Notes: generated by a model from the sequence alone, not told the origin. A DNA stretch of 64,000 bases from Notoacmeibacter sp. MSK16QG-6 (GCF_024158145.1 NZ_JAMYXM010000003.1:186001-250000); one strand, 5' to 3'. Shown: positions 9,245 through 19,183, counted from the stretch's first letter. Program-made: numbers and translations.

Positions 9245-11047
9245 TCAAACTCCAACGACACGAGTCGGGGTCTGCGCGGTATCGAACTGAAGGGCCGCCA
9301 GTCGCGAATAGAGACCGTCGCGCTTGGTAAGCGTGCCGTGGGTGCCCTCTTCCACCACGCGTCCGTCTTCCATCACCAGAATACGGTCTGCTTTCAGGAT
9401 TGTCGCGAGGCGATGGGCGATCACGATGGTGGTCCGCCCTTCCATCAGGGTTTCCAAGGCCGCCTGCACAGCGTTTTCGCTTTCCGCGTCCAGAGCGCTG
9501 GTCGCCTCGTCCAGCAGGAGAACCGGCGCATCACGCAGAATCGCACGCGCGATCGCGATCCTTTGCTTTTGACCGCCGGACAGGGTCACACCGCGCTCGC
9601 CTACCGGCGTATCGAGACCTTCCGGCATTGCAGCGATAAAGTCCGTCGCATTGGCGGCCTCCGCCGCGGCGGCGATAGCGGCATCGTCCGCATCTGGCCG
9701 TCCAAAGCGGATATTGTCGGCGACAGAGGCTGCGAAGATGGTCGGGTCTTGGGGCACCACGGCCAGAGCGCCGCGCAGATCGGAAGGTTCAACGGTTTCG
9801 ATTGGCACGCCATCCAGTTTCACGTGACCCGACTGCGGATCGTAATAGCGCAGAAGCAGGCCGAAGATCGTGCTTTTACCGGCTCCGCTCGGACCCACAA
9901 TGGCAACGGTTTCACCCGGCTCAACCGTGAAGTTCATACTATGCAGCGCCGGTAGGTCGGGCCGCGCCGGATAAGAAAAGGACACGTCTTCGAAAACGAT
10001 GCGGCCATCGATCGTCGCGGGAAGCTTCGATGGCTTTTCCGGCGCGACGATGCCGGGCGTCTCGTCCAGAAGTTCGACCAGCCGCTCCGCCGCCCCGGCG
10101 GCCTGCGACAATTCTCCCCACACCTCTGAAAGAGAGCCGAGCGCGCCCGCAGCGAACACGGAGTAGAGCAGAAACTGGCTGAGCGTGCCGGGACTCATCT
10201 GCCCGTTCATCACATCGCGCGCACCGAACCAGAGCACCGCAACGATAGACGTGAAAATCACGAAAATCGCTACGAATGTCAGAAGCGCTCTCGCCTTGAT
10301 CGATGCGCGCGCTGCCTGGAATGCGGTTTCCACTGCGCCGGCGAAATAGCGGCGCACGGCAGGTTCCCCATTATAGGCCTGCAGCGTCCGGATGGCGCCA
10401 ATCTGCTCGGCCGCAAAGGCAGTGGCCTCCGCGAGCGTATCCTGTGCCGCACGGCTGCGCCTACGCACACTGCGGCCGAAACCGACGAGGGTAAGCACGA
10501 TGATCGGTATGACCGCCAGAACCATCGCAGAGAGTTTGGGGCTGGTGACCACCATCATGGCGATCGCGCCGATCACCAGAAGGCTGTTCCGCAAGGCGAC
10601 GGATGTGGTTGCCCCGACCGCGCTCTTGATCTGCGTCGTATCGGCTGTCAGCCGCGAAACGATCTCGCCGCTCTGATTGAGGTCGAAAAATCCCGGAGAC
10701 AACCGCGTGACGTGGGAAAAAACAGCCTCGCGCAGATCGGCAACCACCCGCTCGCCCAAAGTGATAACGAAATAGTATCGGCCCGCCGACGCGACCGCCA
10801 AAAGCCCGGCCATCACGATCAGCATGCCGAAATAGGCGCCGATCAGGCCACTATTGGCGTCGTCGAACCCGTGATCGATCATGCGTCGAACAGCGACGGG
10901 AATGGCGAGCGTCGTCAGTGCAGCCAGCGACAGAAAGATCAGCGCGCCGACGACCTTTCCGGGATAGCGCTTGACAAAAGGCAGCAGCGCCTTCAGCGGC
11001 GCCAGATTACGGCGGCGCTTTTCTTCCGTTAAAGTTGCCTGCGCCAT
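9245..11047 (-). CDS. ABC exporter (fused permease and ATPase, MsbA-like)
   Basis: A 600-residue half-transporter. Six membrane helices span about residues 30-320; the ATPase follows with Walker A G-P-S-G-A-G-K-S-T, signature L-S-G-G-Q-K-Q-R, Walker B L-L-L-D-E-A-T-S-A-L-D and the H-loop I-A-H-R-L-A-T. It would work as a homodimer in the inner membrane. The substrate cannot be named: the family includes lipid flippases and drug exporters. It converges with the OmpA-like gene. Confidence 0.93.
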   Translation of the reverse strand: MAQATLTEEKRRRNLAPLKALLPFVKRYPGKVVGALIFLSLAALTTLAIPVAVRRMIDHGFDDANSGLIGAYFGMLIVMAGLLAVASAGRYYFVITLGERVVADLREAVFSHVTRLSPGFFDLNQSGEIVSRLTADTTQIKSAVGATTSVALRNSLLVIGAIAMMVVTSPKLSAMVLAVIPIIVLTLVGFGRSVRRRSRAAQDTLAEATAFAAEQIGAIRTLQAYNGEPAVRRYFAGAVETAFQAARASIKARALLTFVAIFVIFTSIVAVLWFGARDVMNGQMSPGTLSQFLLYSVFAAGALGSLSEVWGELSQAAGAAERLVELLDETPGIVAPEKPSKLPATIDGRIVFEDVSFSYPARPDLPALHSMNFTVEPGETVAIVGPSGAGKSTIFGLLLRYYDPQSGHVKLDGVPIETVEPSDLRGALAVVPQDPTIFAASVADNIRFGRPDADDAAIAAAAEAANATDFIAAMPEGLDTPVGERGVTLSGGQKQRIAIARAILRDAPVLLLDEATSALDAESENAVQAALETLMEGRTTIVIAHRLATILKADRILVMEDGRVVEEGTHGTLTKRDGLYSRLAALQFDTAQTPTRVVGV

Positions 11048-11247
11048 GATCGTTCCCTTTCGAGCCGCAAGCTGCCGCTACGGCCTTGCCCCAAAATCCC
11101 GGCTCCTGTATAGGCACGCGAAACGCGCGGGCCAAGGGCGACCAATAGCCAGCCCGCCTTTAGCGGAACAATTTATGGCAGGGCCGTTCCGGAGTATCGT
11201 CGAGGCGGCTCCGATCCTGTCGAAACGTAGGAATGAAGAGCGCGACA

Positions 11248-11469
11248 ATGAAGGCCGATATCCATCCCGATTACCACACCATTACCGTGAACCTCACCGA
11301 CGGATCGAGCTATCAGACCCGTTCGACCTGGGGTAGTGAAGGTGACACGTTGAATCTCGACATCGATCCTCGCACGCATCCGGCCTGGACGGGCGGTCAG
11401 CAGAACCTCGTCGACCGTGGCGGCCGCGTATCACGCTTCAAGAACAGATTCGGCAATCTGGGCATCTGA
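11248..11469 (+). CDS. rpmE: Ribosomal protein L31 (cysteine-free type)
   Basis: 73 residues beginning [10 protein letters not shown], with the terminal S-R-F-K-N-R-F-G of alphaproteobacterial L31. There is no cysteine, so this is a zinc-independent form. The start inside the longer frame matches the family; AAGAGCGACA lies just before it. A strong terminator follows. Confidence 0.95.
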   Translation: MKADIHPDYHTITVNLTDGSSYQTRSTWGSEGDTLNLDIDPRTHPAWTGGQQNLVDRGGRVSRFKNRFGNLGI

Positions 11470-11510
11470 TTGCCGATTGCTTCTCTGCCACTGGGCAGGA
11501 TCGGAATGCA

Positions 11511-11549
11511 AAAACCCCCGCCGCGACGTTCGCGGCGGGGGTTTCGTTT
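11511..11549. terminator. Bidirectional intrinsic terminator
   Basis: A perfect 12-bp GC-rich stem with a 3-base loop, A-rich on the left and T-rich on the right. It lies between the convergent rpmE and secreted-protein genes and can end transcription from both. Confidence 0.9.
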
Positions 11550-11576
11550 ATCCTGTCATCAGCATAGCTGGCTGGT

Positions 11577-12305
11577 TCAGATTTTTCGCTCGAACGTGAT
11601 ATCGCTCGTCACACGTTCCTTGCCGTTCTGCTTGTCGGAAACGATCTGGCGGAAGCTGTCAGGACCGGTGCGGATGAGTTTCATAGTGGCAATGCGGTCG
11701 CCCATCACGACTTTCGGCCAGTGCATCGTCAGCGACATGGTGTCCGGTGCAGTCAATTGACCTTCGAGACGGGTAGGCCCTTCCTTCAAGGCCAGATAAG
11801 TACCATCGATCTTACCGCCGTCTTTCGGATTGAGCTGAATGCCGATGGCGCGTTTGAGAAAGAGCGCCCCGCACTCACCTTCAAGCGAGACGTCCGTCTG
11901 CTTCCGATCGATCGAGAAATCGCAAGAGACCGAAAGTTCCTTGCCGAGACGATCGAGATAGGTATCGCCCTTACCTGACCACTTGCCTTCCAGACGCGAG
12001 AAAAGATCGGTCGGGCCACTCCCCTGCGGCTCGTCAGCAGATTGGGCGGCTTTGAGATGTTTCGCTACGGCATTGGACGACGTTGTCTTTCCCGTAAAGG
12101 ACGACAGCATCAGTTCCTTACCGCGCTCCGACCCGGCGGCAGCCAGCCGCTCGCGCTCGTCCTGCTGCGCTTCCTGCACCGCAATGTAATTATCCGGCGG
12201 ACGGTCGATCATCTTTTCCTCGAGCCCGTCCAGCGCAAATGCGGGCGTCGCAAGTGGCGCGGAAAGCAATGCCGCGCAGACAGTCAGGCGGGTTAAGGTG
12301 AGCAT
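11577..12305 (-). CDS. Secreted conserved protein of unknown function
   Basis: 242 residues with a clear signal peptide (hydrophobic stretch followed by A-T-P-A-F-A-L-D). The mature part has a polar helical first third and then a region predicted to be beta-rich, with W-S-G-K-G-D-T-Y-L-D, C-D-F-S-I-D and G-E-C-G-A. The two cysteines could form a disulfide in the periplasm. I do not recognise the family with confidence. It is transcribed alone and shares the terminator with rpmE. Confidence 0.8.
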   Translation of the reverse strand: MLTLTRLTVCAALLSAPLATPAFALDGLEEKMIDRPPDNYIAVQEAQQDERERLAAAGSERGKELMLSSFTGKTTSSNAVAKHLKAAQSADEPQGSGPTDLFSRLEGKWSGKGDTYLDRLGKELSVSCDFSIDRKQTDVSLEGECGALFLKRAIGIQLNPKDGGKIDGTYLALKEGPTRLEGQLTAPDTMSLTMHWPKVVMGDRIATMKLIRTGPDSFRQIVSDKQNGKERVTSDITFERKI

Positions 12306-12461
12306 TGTTGAAGAACTCGGGTTGAATTATCAGGATGATTTTGAAGACTATTGCAGAGTTTCAAGCCGAAATTATGACAGCCACAGGAAAGCTTCGCTAG
12401 AAGCGGCGGCAAATTGGTGCTAACTGTCGGAAATCACTCTATTCATAGCCAACCGAGCGTC

Positions 12462-12893
12462 ATGAGCGAACAGGCCCAACGCATTATCGAACGCTTCCAA
12501 TTGCTGCCTCATCCCGAAGGTGGGTGGTACCGCGAGACCTGGCGCGGACCAGATGGCGCGGAGGGACGGTCCGTAGGTACCGCCATCCTCTTTCTGCTCG
12601 AATCGGACCAGAAGAGCCACTGGCACAGAGTGGATGCCGCTGAACTTTGGCTCTGGCATGCGGGCGGGCCGCTGGAACTGCGTGTCCTTGCCGAAGGCGA
12701 AGATACGCCGGCAGCGTTTCGGCTAGGCCCTGAATTGCTCGATGGCGACCTGCCCCATGCCCTGGTCCCCGCCAATGCCTGGCAGGCTGCCCGACCACTA
12801 GGCGGATGGGTCCTCGTAAGTTGCACGGTTTCGCCAGGCTTCGACTTTTCCGGCTTCGAACTGGCCGAACCCGGTTGGGAACCGGTCGCGTAA
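12462..12893 (+). CDS. Cupin_5 (DUF985) family protein
   Basis: 143 residues. The N-terminal I-I-E-R-F-Q-L-L-P-H-P-E-G-G-W-Y-R-E-T and the later S-H-W-H-R-V-D-A-A-E-L-W-L-W-H-A-G are the hallmarks of the DUF985 cupin fold, with His and Glu residues placed as metal ligands. The biochemical role of the family is not settled. The start was chosen at the internal ATG since the upstream 16 codons are unlike the family. Confidence 0.88.
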   Translation: MSEQAQRIIERFQLLPHPEGGWYRETWRGPDGAEGRSVGTAILFLLESDQKSHWHRVDAAELWLWHAGGPLELRVLAEGEDTPAAFRLGPELLDGDLPHALVPANAWQAARPLGGWVLVSCTVSPGFDFSGFELAEPGWEPVA

Positions 12894-12906
12894 GCTCCAA
12901 ACGGCG

Positions 12907-13251
12907 TCAGTCGCGATCAGCGTGACCGAGATCGCGGTCGGGATCGATGATATCCCGCACACGCTGCTTCAATTCCTTGGCTTCCGGGAACCGCTCTTCG
13001 GCAGCACGGTCCCATACGCGCCGATTATCGACATCGACGGTAAAGACGCCGCCGGTCGCATCCGGGATCAGCGCGATTTCGCCGATTTCCGTCGCGAAGG
13101 TCGACAACAATTCGCTGCCGAGCCAACCGGCGCGCAGCAGCCAGTTACATCGCGTGCAATAGGTGATTGCGATCCGCGGCCCGCGACCGGCCTGCCTATC
13201 GGCCGATGCGTCAAGGTCCTGTCCTACAGGGGCGTCGGGTGTCGCGATCAT
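12907..13251 (-). CDS. SelT/SelW/SelH (Rdx) family thioredoxin-like protein
   Basis: 114 residues with I-T-Y-C-T-R-C-N-W-L-L-R-A, the CxxC(U) redox motif of the selenoprotein W family, here with Cys in both positions, and the typical G-V-F-T-V-D-V-D and K-E-L-K-Q-R-V-R-D-I-I segments. Members are thought to act in thiol redox control. The frame is open much further upstream but that part is antisense or out-of-frame to yebC, so the ATG in M-I-A-T-P-D is used. Confidence 0.85.
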   Translation of the reverse strand: MIATPDAPVGQDLDASADRQAGRGPRIAITYCTRCNWLLRAGWLGSELLSTFATEIGEIALIPDATGGVFTVDVDNRRVWDRAAEERFPEAKELKQRVRDIIDPDRDLGHADRD

Positions 13252-13309
13252 GATGCCGTGTCCTCGTTCGGATAGGGATTTACGGGCACGATAAACTGCC
13301 CGTAAGCGA

Positions 13310-14056
13310 TCAGGCGGAAAGCTTTGCCAGCGTCTCGTCGTCCACTTCGAAATTGGCGTAGACATTCTGCACATCGTCGTCCTCATCGAGGCGATCGACC
13401 ATTTTGAGAACGCTTTCGGCCTTTTCCTCGTCCACCGGCGTGGTCGTTTGCGGCTTCCAGATAGCCTTGACGCTCTCAGCCTCGCCGAGATTGCCCTCGA
13501 GCGCTCCGGACACATCGCCGATATCCTCGAAAGCGCAGTAGATCGTGTGGCCATTCTCGTCGGACTGAACATCTTCGGCGCCGGCTTCGATAGCGGCTTC
13601 CATCACCGCCTCGGCATCGCCTGCTTCCGGCTTGTATACGATCTCGCCCACACGCTCGAACATGAAAGCGACCGATCCGGTCTCGCCCATCGCGCCACCG
13701 CTCTTGGTGAAAGCGGTGCGCACATTAGAAGCCGTCCGGTTACGATTGTCGGTCAGCGCTTCGACGATGAAGGCGACGCCGCCAGGGCCGTAGCCCTCAT
13801 AGCGCACTTCTTCATAATTCTCGCTATCGCCACCCGACGCCTTGTTGATCGCGCGCTGGATATTGTCTTTCGGCATCGACTGCGCCTTGGCGTTGTTCAC
13901 GGCCAGGCGAAGGCGTGGATTCATATCGGGGTCGGGTGTGCCCATCTTGGCGGCGACGGTAATTTCACGCGCCAGCTTGGAAAACATCTTGGAACGCGCA
14001 GCATCCTGCCGGCCCTTGCGATGCATGATGTTCTTGAATTGCGAATGACCTGCCAT
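13310..14056 (-). CDS. yebC: YebC/PmpR family protein
   Basis: 248 residues starting [14 protein letters not shown], the classic YebC N-terminus, with [11 protein letters not shown] and F-M-F-E-R-V-G further on. Members have been described as transcriptional regulators and as factors that help ribosomes translate proline-rich stretches. In many rhizobia it lies immediately upstream of ruvCAB; here it is far from ruvC. Confidence 0.95.
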   Translation of the reverse strand: MAGHSQFKNIMHRKGRQDAARSKMFSKLAREITVAAKMGTPDPDMNPRLRLAVNNAKAQSMPKDNIQRAINKASGGDSENYEEVRYEGYGPGGVAFIVEALTDNRNRTASNVRTAFTKSGGAMGETGSVAFMFERVGEIVYKPEAGDAEAVMEAAIEAGAEDVQSDENGHTIYCAFEDIGDVSGALEGNLGEAESVKAIWKPQTTTPVDEEKAESVLKMVDRLDEDDDVQNVYANFEVDDETLAKLSA

Positions 14057-14206
14057 CGCGTGTCTCCCGTCTCTGCTCTGGGGACGTTTCAGCACCACAT
14101 TCATTCGGCGCGTCTGGCTGCCGGTGGTCGTCCCGCGAAAATCTCTGGATCGGGCGCGCTTATAGTGCATTTGCTTCGGAGACGAAACCATGGAATTGAT
14201 ACCGAA

Positions 14207-14719
14207 ATGACCGATGACCACGTGACGTTGCCGCCCCTCCCGCTCCACGGGAGCTGCCAGTGCGGGCAAATTCGCTACGCTATCAGCGAAACGCCCCTCA
14301 CCTTCTATCTGTGCCATTGCACCAACTGCCAGCACCAATCCTCTTCGATCGCCGGCGCATCTCTTTTGATCCGGCGCGCAGCCCTGACTGTCAAGGGCGA
14401 GCCCGCAATCGCGAGGTGGCGCGCCGATAGCGGAGCCGAAAAATCCGGCGCTTTCTGTCCATCCTGTGGTGTCCGGCTGTTTCACGGCAGCCTCGACAGC
14501 GAACCGGACGGACGCATCACGATTAAGGCCGGAACACTGGACGACACGTCATGGCTACGTCCCGCCGGCCATATCTGGATGTCGAGCGCCATCCGCGGCC
14601 TGCGTTTTCCGGAAGACGATCTTGTCTATGAGGGTCAGCCGCCGGACTACGAAAAGCTGAAGGCGCGATGGGCTCGAATGCTGGACCTCGAAAGCGCCGG
14701 GAACGGACAGCGAAGATGA
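14207..14719 (+). CDS. GFA/CENP-V family zinc protein
   Basis: 170 residues with the zinc-binding cysteine pattern G-S-C-Q-C-G, C-H-C-T-N-C and C-P-S-C-G of the glutathione-dependent formaldehyde-activating family. The best-known member binds S-hydroxymethyl-glutathione, but most members have no proven activity. The start follows the length of the family; an upstream frame extension lies over the yebC antisense strand. Confidence 0.9.
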   Translation: MTDDHVTLPPLPLHGSCQCGQIRYAISETPLTFYLCHCTNCQHQSSSIAGASLLIRRAALTVKGEPAIARWRADSGAEKSGAFCPSCGVRLFHGSLDSEPDGRITIKAGTLDDTSWLRPAGHIWMSSAIRGLRFPEDDLVYEGQPPDYEKLKARWARMLDLESAGNGQRR

Positions 14720-14803
14720 CAATTCGGAAAGGTTGAACGCCGAGCGTTGCGCCTTACCCGGCGGTATGGTGGTCTTGCCCATCGGCACATGGAAGGACGC
14801 ACG

Positions 14804-15688
14804 ATGCTGAAAGTCCTTATACCACCCGCTCTCGTCCTGTTCGCAAGCATTTGTCTCACGTCAGGGTCGGCCCGCGCGGCCTCACCGCTCCAACCGATGG
14901 ACCCCGCGGCGCAGAACCAGGCGGCGAGCCGCTGTATGCTCATCGCACAGGATTTGCAGAAAGAGGCGCTTCCGGTCCGGCTGGCGCGTGCGATAACCAA
15001 CATTGTAGATGCCGAGCGCCATTGGATCACCTATGAGCCGCCAACAGTGCGCATTCGCTATGCCGGCCATTCCACCTTCGTCATCGAAACACCGCAGGGG
15101 CTGCGGATCGCGACCGATTTTTCCGGATCGTTCGGCTCACGTCCTCTCCCTGACATTGTCACGATGAACCATGCGCACATAACACATTGGACGCCCGTTC
15201 CGGATCCGGAAATCGCTCACGTTCTTCGCGGCTGGTCGGATGGGAGCGGCGAGCCGGCCCGGCATTGGCTTGCAACCGGCGATGCGCTCATCCGCAATGT
15301 GCCGACGGACATTCGCCGGGGCGACGGCATGGAAGTCGCCGGCAATTCCATCTTCATTTTCGAGGTGGCCGATCTGTGCATCGGACACCTGGGCCATCTT
15401 CATCATCCGCTGACCGATGCACATCACGCCGCAATCGGACGCCTCGACATCGTGATGGTGCCGGTCGACGGTGGCTTGACGCTTTCCACAGGCGCCATGG
15501 CTGAACTGGTTGAACGACTGCAGGCGCGGATCGTTTTGCCGATGCATCGCCGCTTCTCGCCCATCGAGGACTTTTTGACGCGCGTGCGCGGCAATTTCGA
15601 CGTGCGTTTCGAAACTGAAGACAGCATCGACGTGTCCATCAGAACGCTGCCGAAAACCCCGACAATTATCGTTCTCAAAGGCGTCTGA
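14804..15688 (+). CDS. Secreted metallo-beta-lactamase-fold hydrolase (UlaG-like)
   Basis: 294 residues with a signal peptide (L-I-P-P-A-L-V-L-F-A-S-I-C-L ... A-R-A-A). The mature domain shows R-Y-A-G-H-S-T-F-V-I-E-T, M-N-H-A-H-I-T-H-W (a variant of the HxHxDH motif in which the last His is Trp), and L-G-H-L-H-H-P-L-T, which together suggest a metal site of the MBL fold. GGAAGGA seven bases ahead supports this start. The variation in the metal motif means substrate and even activity are open. Confidence 0.85.
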   Translation: MLKVLIPPALVLFASICLTSGSARAASPLQPMDPAAQNQAASRCMLIAQDLQKEALPVRLARAITNIVDAERHWITYEPPTVRIRYAGHSTFVIETPQGLRIATDFSGSFGSRPLPDIVTMNHAHITHWTPVPDPEIAHVLRGWSDGSGEPARHWLATGDALIRNVPTDIRRGDGMEVAGNSIFIFEVADLCIGHLGHLHHPLTDAHHAAIGRLDIVMVPVDGGLTLSTGAMAELVERLQARIVLPMHRRFSPIEDFLTRVRGNFDVRFETEDSIDVSIRTLPKTPTIIVLKGV

Positions 15689-15717
15689 CGAGACAAGCCC
15701 TTCGGAAGCTGTCGCCT

Positions 15718-16500
15718 TTAGTGGATCGAAGCACCCGGACTATTCGCTTCGCTCGCCGCTTTGTCCTTCATCCGCTTGCGCCGCGCCAGCATGTTGAGGC
15801 CTTCGACCAGCGCCGAGAAGCCCATCGCCGCGTAAATGTAGCCTTTCGGCACATGAAAGCCGAAACCGTCGGCAATCAGCGTCATGCCGATCATCAGCAG
15901 GAAGCCGAGAGCCAGCATGACGACCGTCGGGTTGGCCGCGATGAAGCGCGACAGCGGATCGGCTGCGATCAGCATCACAGCCACCGCAACGATCACGGCA
16001 ATGAACATGATGGCCAGAACATCCGTCATGCCGACGGCGGTAATGATGGAGTCGATGGAGAAAACGAGGTCGAGCACCAGAATCTGGGCGATCGCGCTGC
16101 CGACCGTCAGCGTTCCGACCTTGCCCATATTCTCTTTCGGATCGTCTGGATCGACGGTGTGATGAATTTCCTTCGTCGCTTTCCAGACCAGGAACAGACC
16201 ACCCGCAATAAGAATGAGGTCGCGCCATGAGAAGCCGTGACCGAAAAGTGTGAAAAGCGGTTCGGTCAATTGCACGATGAACGAGATCGTCGCCAATAGG
16301 GCCAACCGAAGAATGAGCGCTGCGCCGATGCCGATGCGCCTTGCATTGGTCTGCTTATCGGCGGGCAGCTTGTTGGTCAGGATCGAGATGAAGATCAGAT
16401 TGTCAATGCCGAGAACGATCTCCAGCACGACCAGCGTAACGAGCGCGGCAATCCCTTCCGGCGTACCGATATAGGCGAAGGATTCGATGATGGCGTCCAT
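15718..16500 (-). CDS. TerC family integral membrane protein
   Basis: 260 residues with about seven transmembrane helices. The conserved [12 protein letters not shown] and [14 protein letters not shown] segments, which carry membrane-embedded acidic residues, are the TerC signature. Family members have been linked to tellurite resistance and to manganese export during protein secretion. It follows the YmdB-like gene on the same strand after a 72-base gap, too short for a manganese riboswitch. Confidence 0.92.
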   Translation of the reverse strand: MDAIIESFAYIGTPEGIAALVTLVVLEIVLGIDNLIFISILTNKLPADKQTNARRIGIGAALILRLALLATISFIVQLTEPLFTLFGHGFSWRDLILIAGGLFLVWKATKEIHHTVDPDDPKENMGKVGTLTVGSAIAQILVLDLVFSIDSIITAVGMTDVLAIMFIAVIVAVAVMLIAADPLSRFIAANPTVVMLALGFLLMIGMTLIADGFGFHVPKGYIYAAMGFSALVEGLNMLARRKRMKDKAASEANSPGASIH

Positions 16501-16572
16501 AATGCTTCCATTGGTCGTGAGCGATCGGCAAATGCGCTATCTAAGCCAACATCTTGCCGGCTCAAGCGTTTC

Positions 16573-17394
16573 TCACCAGAAATCCGGAACCGCCTCACCC
16601 AGTAGCGGGCCAAGTCGCAACGGCGCGACCTTCTCGGCAAGCCCCGTCCGGTCGGAAATTTCGACACAGAGCCCGCAGACCGTGGCCGGACCGCTGGCAG
16701 CCTCCATCCGTCTCTTTGGCACTTTGGAAAGAAAGCGGTTAAGCGGCTCTTCCTTGTCCATGCCTAGCGAGGAATCGTAATCGCCGCACATCCCGGCATC
16801 GGTTTGGTAGGCCGTGCCGCCCGGCAGGATCATATGATCGGCTGTCGGGCAATGCGTGTGCGTACCGACCACGACGGAAGCCTTGCCATCCAGAAAATGG
16901 CCGAAACAGACCTTCTCACTCGTCGCTTCGGCGTGAAAATCGAAGATCGCGGCGTCGCAGACATCGCCAAGCGGAGCATCGGCGAGAATGGACTCGGTCG
17001 CATGAAACGGATCGTCCAGTTCGGGGTGCATGAACACCCGGCCCATCAGATTGGCAACCAGAACGCGCGCGCCATTCTTGGCTTCATAGAGGCCACTGCC
17101 GCGCCCGGCTGTTCCCTTGGGATAGTTGGCAGGGCGCAGAAACCGGTCTTCGCGCGGCGCAAAACTCAGCGCCTCACGCTGATCGAAAACATGATTGCCC
17201 GTGGTCATTACATCGGCGCCGGCGGCCAGCGTGTCGTGAAGGATTGCTTCGGTGACGCCGAATCCTCCCGCAGCGTTCTCGCCATTCACGACGACGAAAT
17301 CGAGCGCATAGTCGGAGATCAGTCCCGGCAACCGTTCGAAGACCGCCGTCCGGCCCGTTCGGCCCACCATGTCGCCAAGAAAGAGAAAACGCAT
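16573..17394 (-). CDS. YmdB-type metallophosphoesterase (TIGR00282 family)
   Basis: 273 residues with M-R-F-L-F-L-G-D-M-V-G-R-T-G, V-V-N-G-E-N-A-A-G-G-F-G and T-G-N-H-V-F-D, and late G-T-H-T-H, all metal-binding motifs of this small family. Bacillus YmdB hydrolyses 2',3' and 3',5' cyclic nucleotides and influences biofilm and sporulation. The gene is close behind 5-formyl-THF cyclo-ligase, a neighbourhood that is common in alphaproteobacteria. Confidence 0.92.
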   Translation of the reverse strand: MRFLFLGDMVGRTGRTAVFERLPGLISDYALDFVVVNGENAAGGFGVTEAILHDTLAAGADVMTTGNHVFDQREALSFAPREDRFLRPANYPKGTAGRGSGLYEAKNGARVLVANLMGRVFMHPELDDPFHATESILADAPLGDVCDAAIFDFHAEATSEKVCFGHFLDGKASVVVGTHTHCPTADHMILPGGTAYQTDAGMCGDYDSSLGMDKEEPLNRFLSKVPKRRMEAASGPATVCGLCVEISDRTGLAEKVAPLRLGPLLGEAVPDFW

Positions 17395-17402
17395 AAACCC
17401 TT

Positions 17403-18017
17403 CTAAGCGTGCGAATCGAAGCCGCGCAAGCCGTTTTCCGTTACAACCAGATCAAGCGGCACGTCGTGTCCTTCGGCCTCTATGGCGCCGCACTCCTGCC
17501 CAGCGAACGCCAGACCGATCAGCCGCGGGCTCAGACCCGCTTTGCGAAGACGGGCGATCGCACGATCGTAATGGCCGGCGCCATAACCCAGACGATTGCC
17601 GGCGGCATCGAAACCCGCCAACGGCATAAGTATGGTATCCGGCTTCAGTTCAGAAGCATCCGGCCCCGGCCCCACCGTTCCGAAACCGGTCTCGATGAGC
17701 GGTTCTCCCTTGATCATTTCACGAAAGACGATGGTCGTCCGGTCGATTACCGCCGGCAGGCAAAGCCGCGCGCCGCGCGCCATGAGTGCATGCATCAGCG
17801 GTCGAGGGTCGATCTCGGAACGGATCGGCATGTAACCGGCAACGATTTCGCCGTGATTTAAGTCGATCCCGCCGGCATGGGCGGCGATCGCGCTGGCGCA
17901 TTCGATCCGGAATACCGGATCGAGACCGTCGCGCTTTTCCAGAGCTTCGGCTCGCAGCTGCGATTTATCGGATTGCTTCAAACGCCCGATCCAGTTGCCC
18001 TGCACGCTCGGCGACAC
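17403..18017 (-). CDS. 5-formyltetrahydrofolate cyclo-ligase
   Basis: 204 residues. The family motif P-L-A-G-F-D-A-A-G-N-R-L-G-Y-G-A-G-H-Y-D-R is complete, as is the N-terminal K-S-Q-L-R-A-E-A-L. It converts 5-formyl-THF to 5,10-methenyl-THF with ATP. In many bacteria this gene (fau/ygfA) follows the 6S RNA gene, as it seems to do here. Confidence 0.95.
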   Translation of the reverse strand: MSPSVQGNWIGRLKQSDKSQLRAEALEKRDGLDPVFRIECASAIAAHAGGIDLNHGEIVAGYMPIRSEIDPRPLMHALMARGARLCLPAVIDRTTIVFREMIKGEPLIETGFGTVGPGPDASELKPDTILMPLAGFDAAGNRLGYGAGHYDRAIARLRKAGLSPRLIGLAFAGQECGAIEAEGHDVPLDLVVTENGLRGFDSHA

Positions 18018-18044
18018 GCAGCATGTTTCAGAAAAAGTGAGCGG

Positions 18045-18198
18045 ACCACGGCGACCGGTGGCACGATCGATCCCGGGAACCTACAATGTAGGTGGGCGCC
18101 GTATATCCAAGCCCACGGGCCTGGTCAGGGACAGCTCCCTATGAGATCAATAAGGCCCCGGAAATGTGTTGGCCTGCCGAGAAGCGCAGTCCACTCAT
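18045..18198 (-). ncRNA. ssrS: Probable 6S RNA
   Basis: The 323-base gap in front of the cyclo-ligase gene has no coding region. Its minus strand carries a -10-like CTATAT about 7 bases before the proposed 5' end, then a series of complementary GC-rich segments: the AGGGAGCTGTCCCT hairpin, GGCC/GGCC pairs and a final ACCTACATTGTAGGT hairpin, as I recall from alphaproteobacterial 6S RNAs. 6S RNA binds housekeeping RNA polymerase by imitating an open promoter. Location next to 5-formyl-THF cyclo-ligase supports the call. The ends are approximate. Confidence 0.7.
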
Positions 18199-18340
18199 CC
18201 CCCTATATAGGCCTCTACCGATCCGACGAAAAGCCTGCCGAAAGGGCCAAATGACAGGTGCCAACGCTCCGTCCTTGTGAGAAAGGCTAGCGCCCCCTAA
18301 TGTCCGCGCCGCCGAACTGCAGCAAAGGATATGCAAGTCA

Positions 18341-19183
18341 ATGCGTTTCGAGGGAACCGAAAGCTACGTCGCCGATAAGGATCTGATGGTCGCCGTCAAT
18401 GCCGCCATCGCGCTGGAGCGCCCGCTTCTCGTCAAGGGCGAGCCGGGCACCGGCAAGACGGAGCTGGCGCGGCAGGTTGCCGAGGCGCTGAATGTCCCCA
18501 TGATCGAATGGAACGTCAAATCCACCACGCGCGCCCAACAGGGCCTTTACGAATACGATGCCGTTTCGCGCCTGCGCGACAGTCAGCTTGGCGATCCGCG
18601 TTTCGAAGACATTCGCAATTACATCAAAAAGGGCAAGCTCTGGCAGGCCTTTACCGCCGATCGGCGCGTGGTGCTTCTGATCGACGAGATCGACAAGGCC
18701 GACATCGAATTCCCGAACGATCTGTTGCAGGAACTCGATCGGATGGAGTTCTACGTCTACGAACTGGACGAGACGGTCCGTGCCAAGCATCGCCCGATCG
18801 TCATCATCACGTCCAACAATGAGAAGGAGTTGCCTGACGCATTCTTGCGCCGGTGCTTCTTCCACTACATCCGCTTTCCCGATCTCGATACGCTAACGAA
18901 GATCGTGGACGTACATTATCCCGGCATCAAACAGCGCCTCGTCGCTTCCGCCCTCACCCAGTTTTACGAACTGCGCGAGACGCCCGGCTTGAAAAAGAAG
19001 CCTTCCACGTCGGAAGCGCTGGACTGGATCCGGCTTCTCGTCGCCGACGACATATCGCCCGAGGATTTGCGCGGCGACGCCAAGAACGCTTTGCCGCGGC
19101 TTCACGGCGCGCTTCTGAAGAACGAACAGGACGTGCATCTTCTGGAGCGCATGGCCTTTCTGGCGCGTCAACAGGCGCGATGA
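18341..19183 (+). CDS. MoxR family AAA+ ATPase
   Basis: 280 residues with Walker A G-E-P-G-T-G-K-T, Walker B V-V-L-L-I-D-E-I-D-K-A, sensor 1 I-I-T-S-N-N-E and the arginine finger R-R-C-F-F-H-Y. MoxR ATPases act as chaperones together with a VWA protein, often to insert metals or assemble complexes. The VWA partner (CoxE-like) lies 2.3 kb downstream on the same strand instead of directly behind, with metA and a GGDEF gene between. Confidence 0.93.
   Translation: MRFEGTESYVADKDLMVAVNAAIALERPLLVKGEPGTGKTELARQVAEALNVPMIEWNVKSTTRAQQGLYEYDAVSRLRDSQLGDPRFEDIRNYIKKGKLWQAFTADRRVVLLIDEIDKADIEFPNDLLQELDRMEFYVYELDETVRAKHRPIVIITSNNEKELPDAFLRRCFFHYIRFPDLDTLTKIVDVHYPGIKQRLVASALTQFYELRETPGLKKKPSTSEALDWIRLLVADDISPEDLRGDAKNALPRLHGALLKNEQDVHLLERMAFLARQQAR

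Noticed and set aside
12907-13572. Longer version of the SelT/SelW-like protein
   Set aside because: The first 107 codons are an out-of-frame reading of the end of yebC; the CxxC domain and family length begin at the internal ATG.
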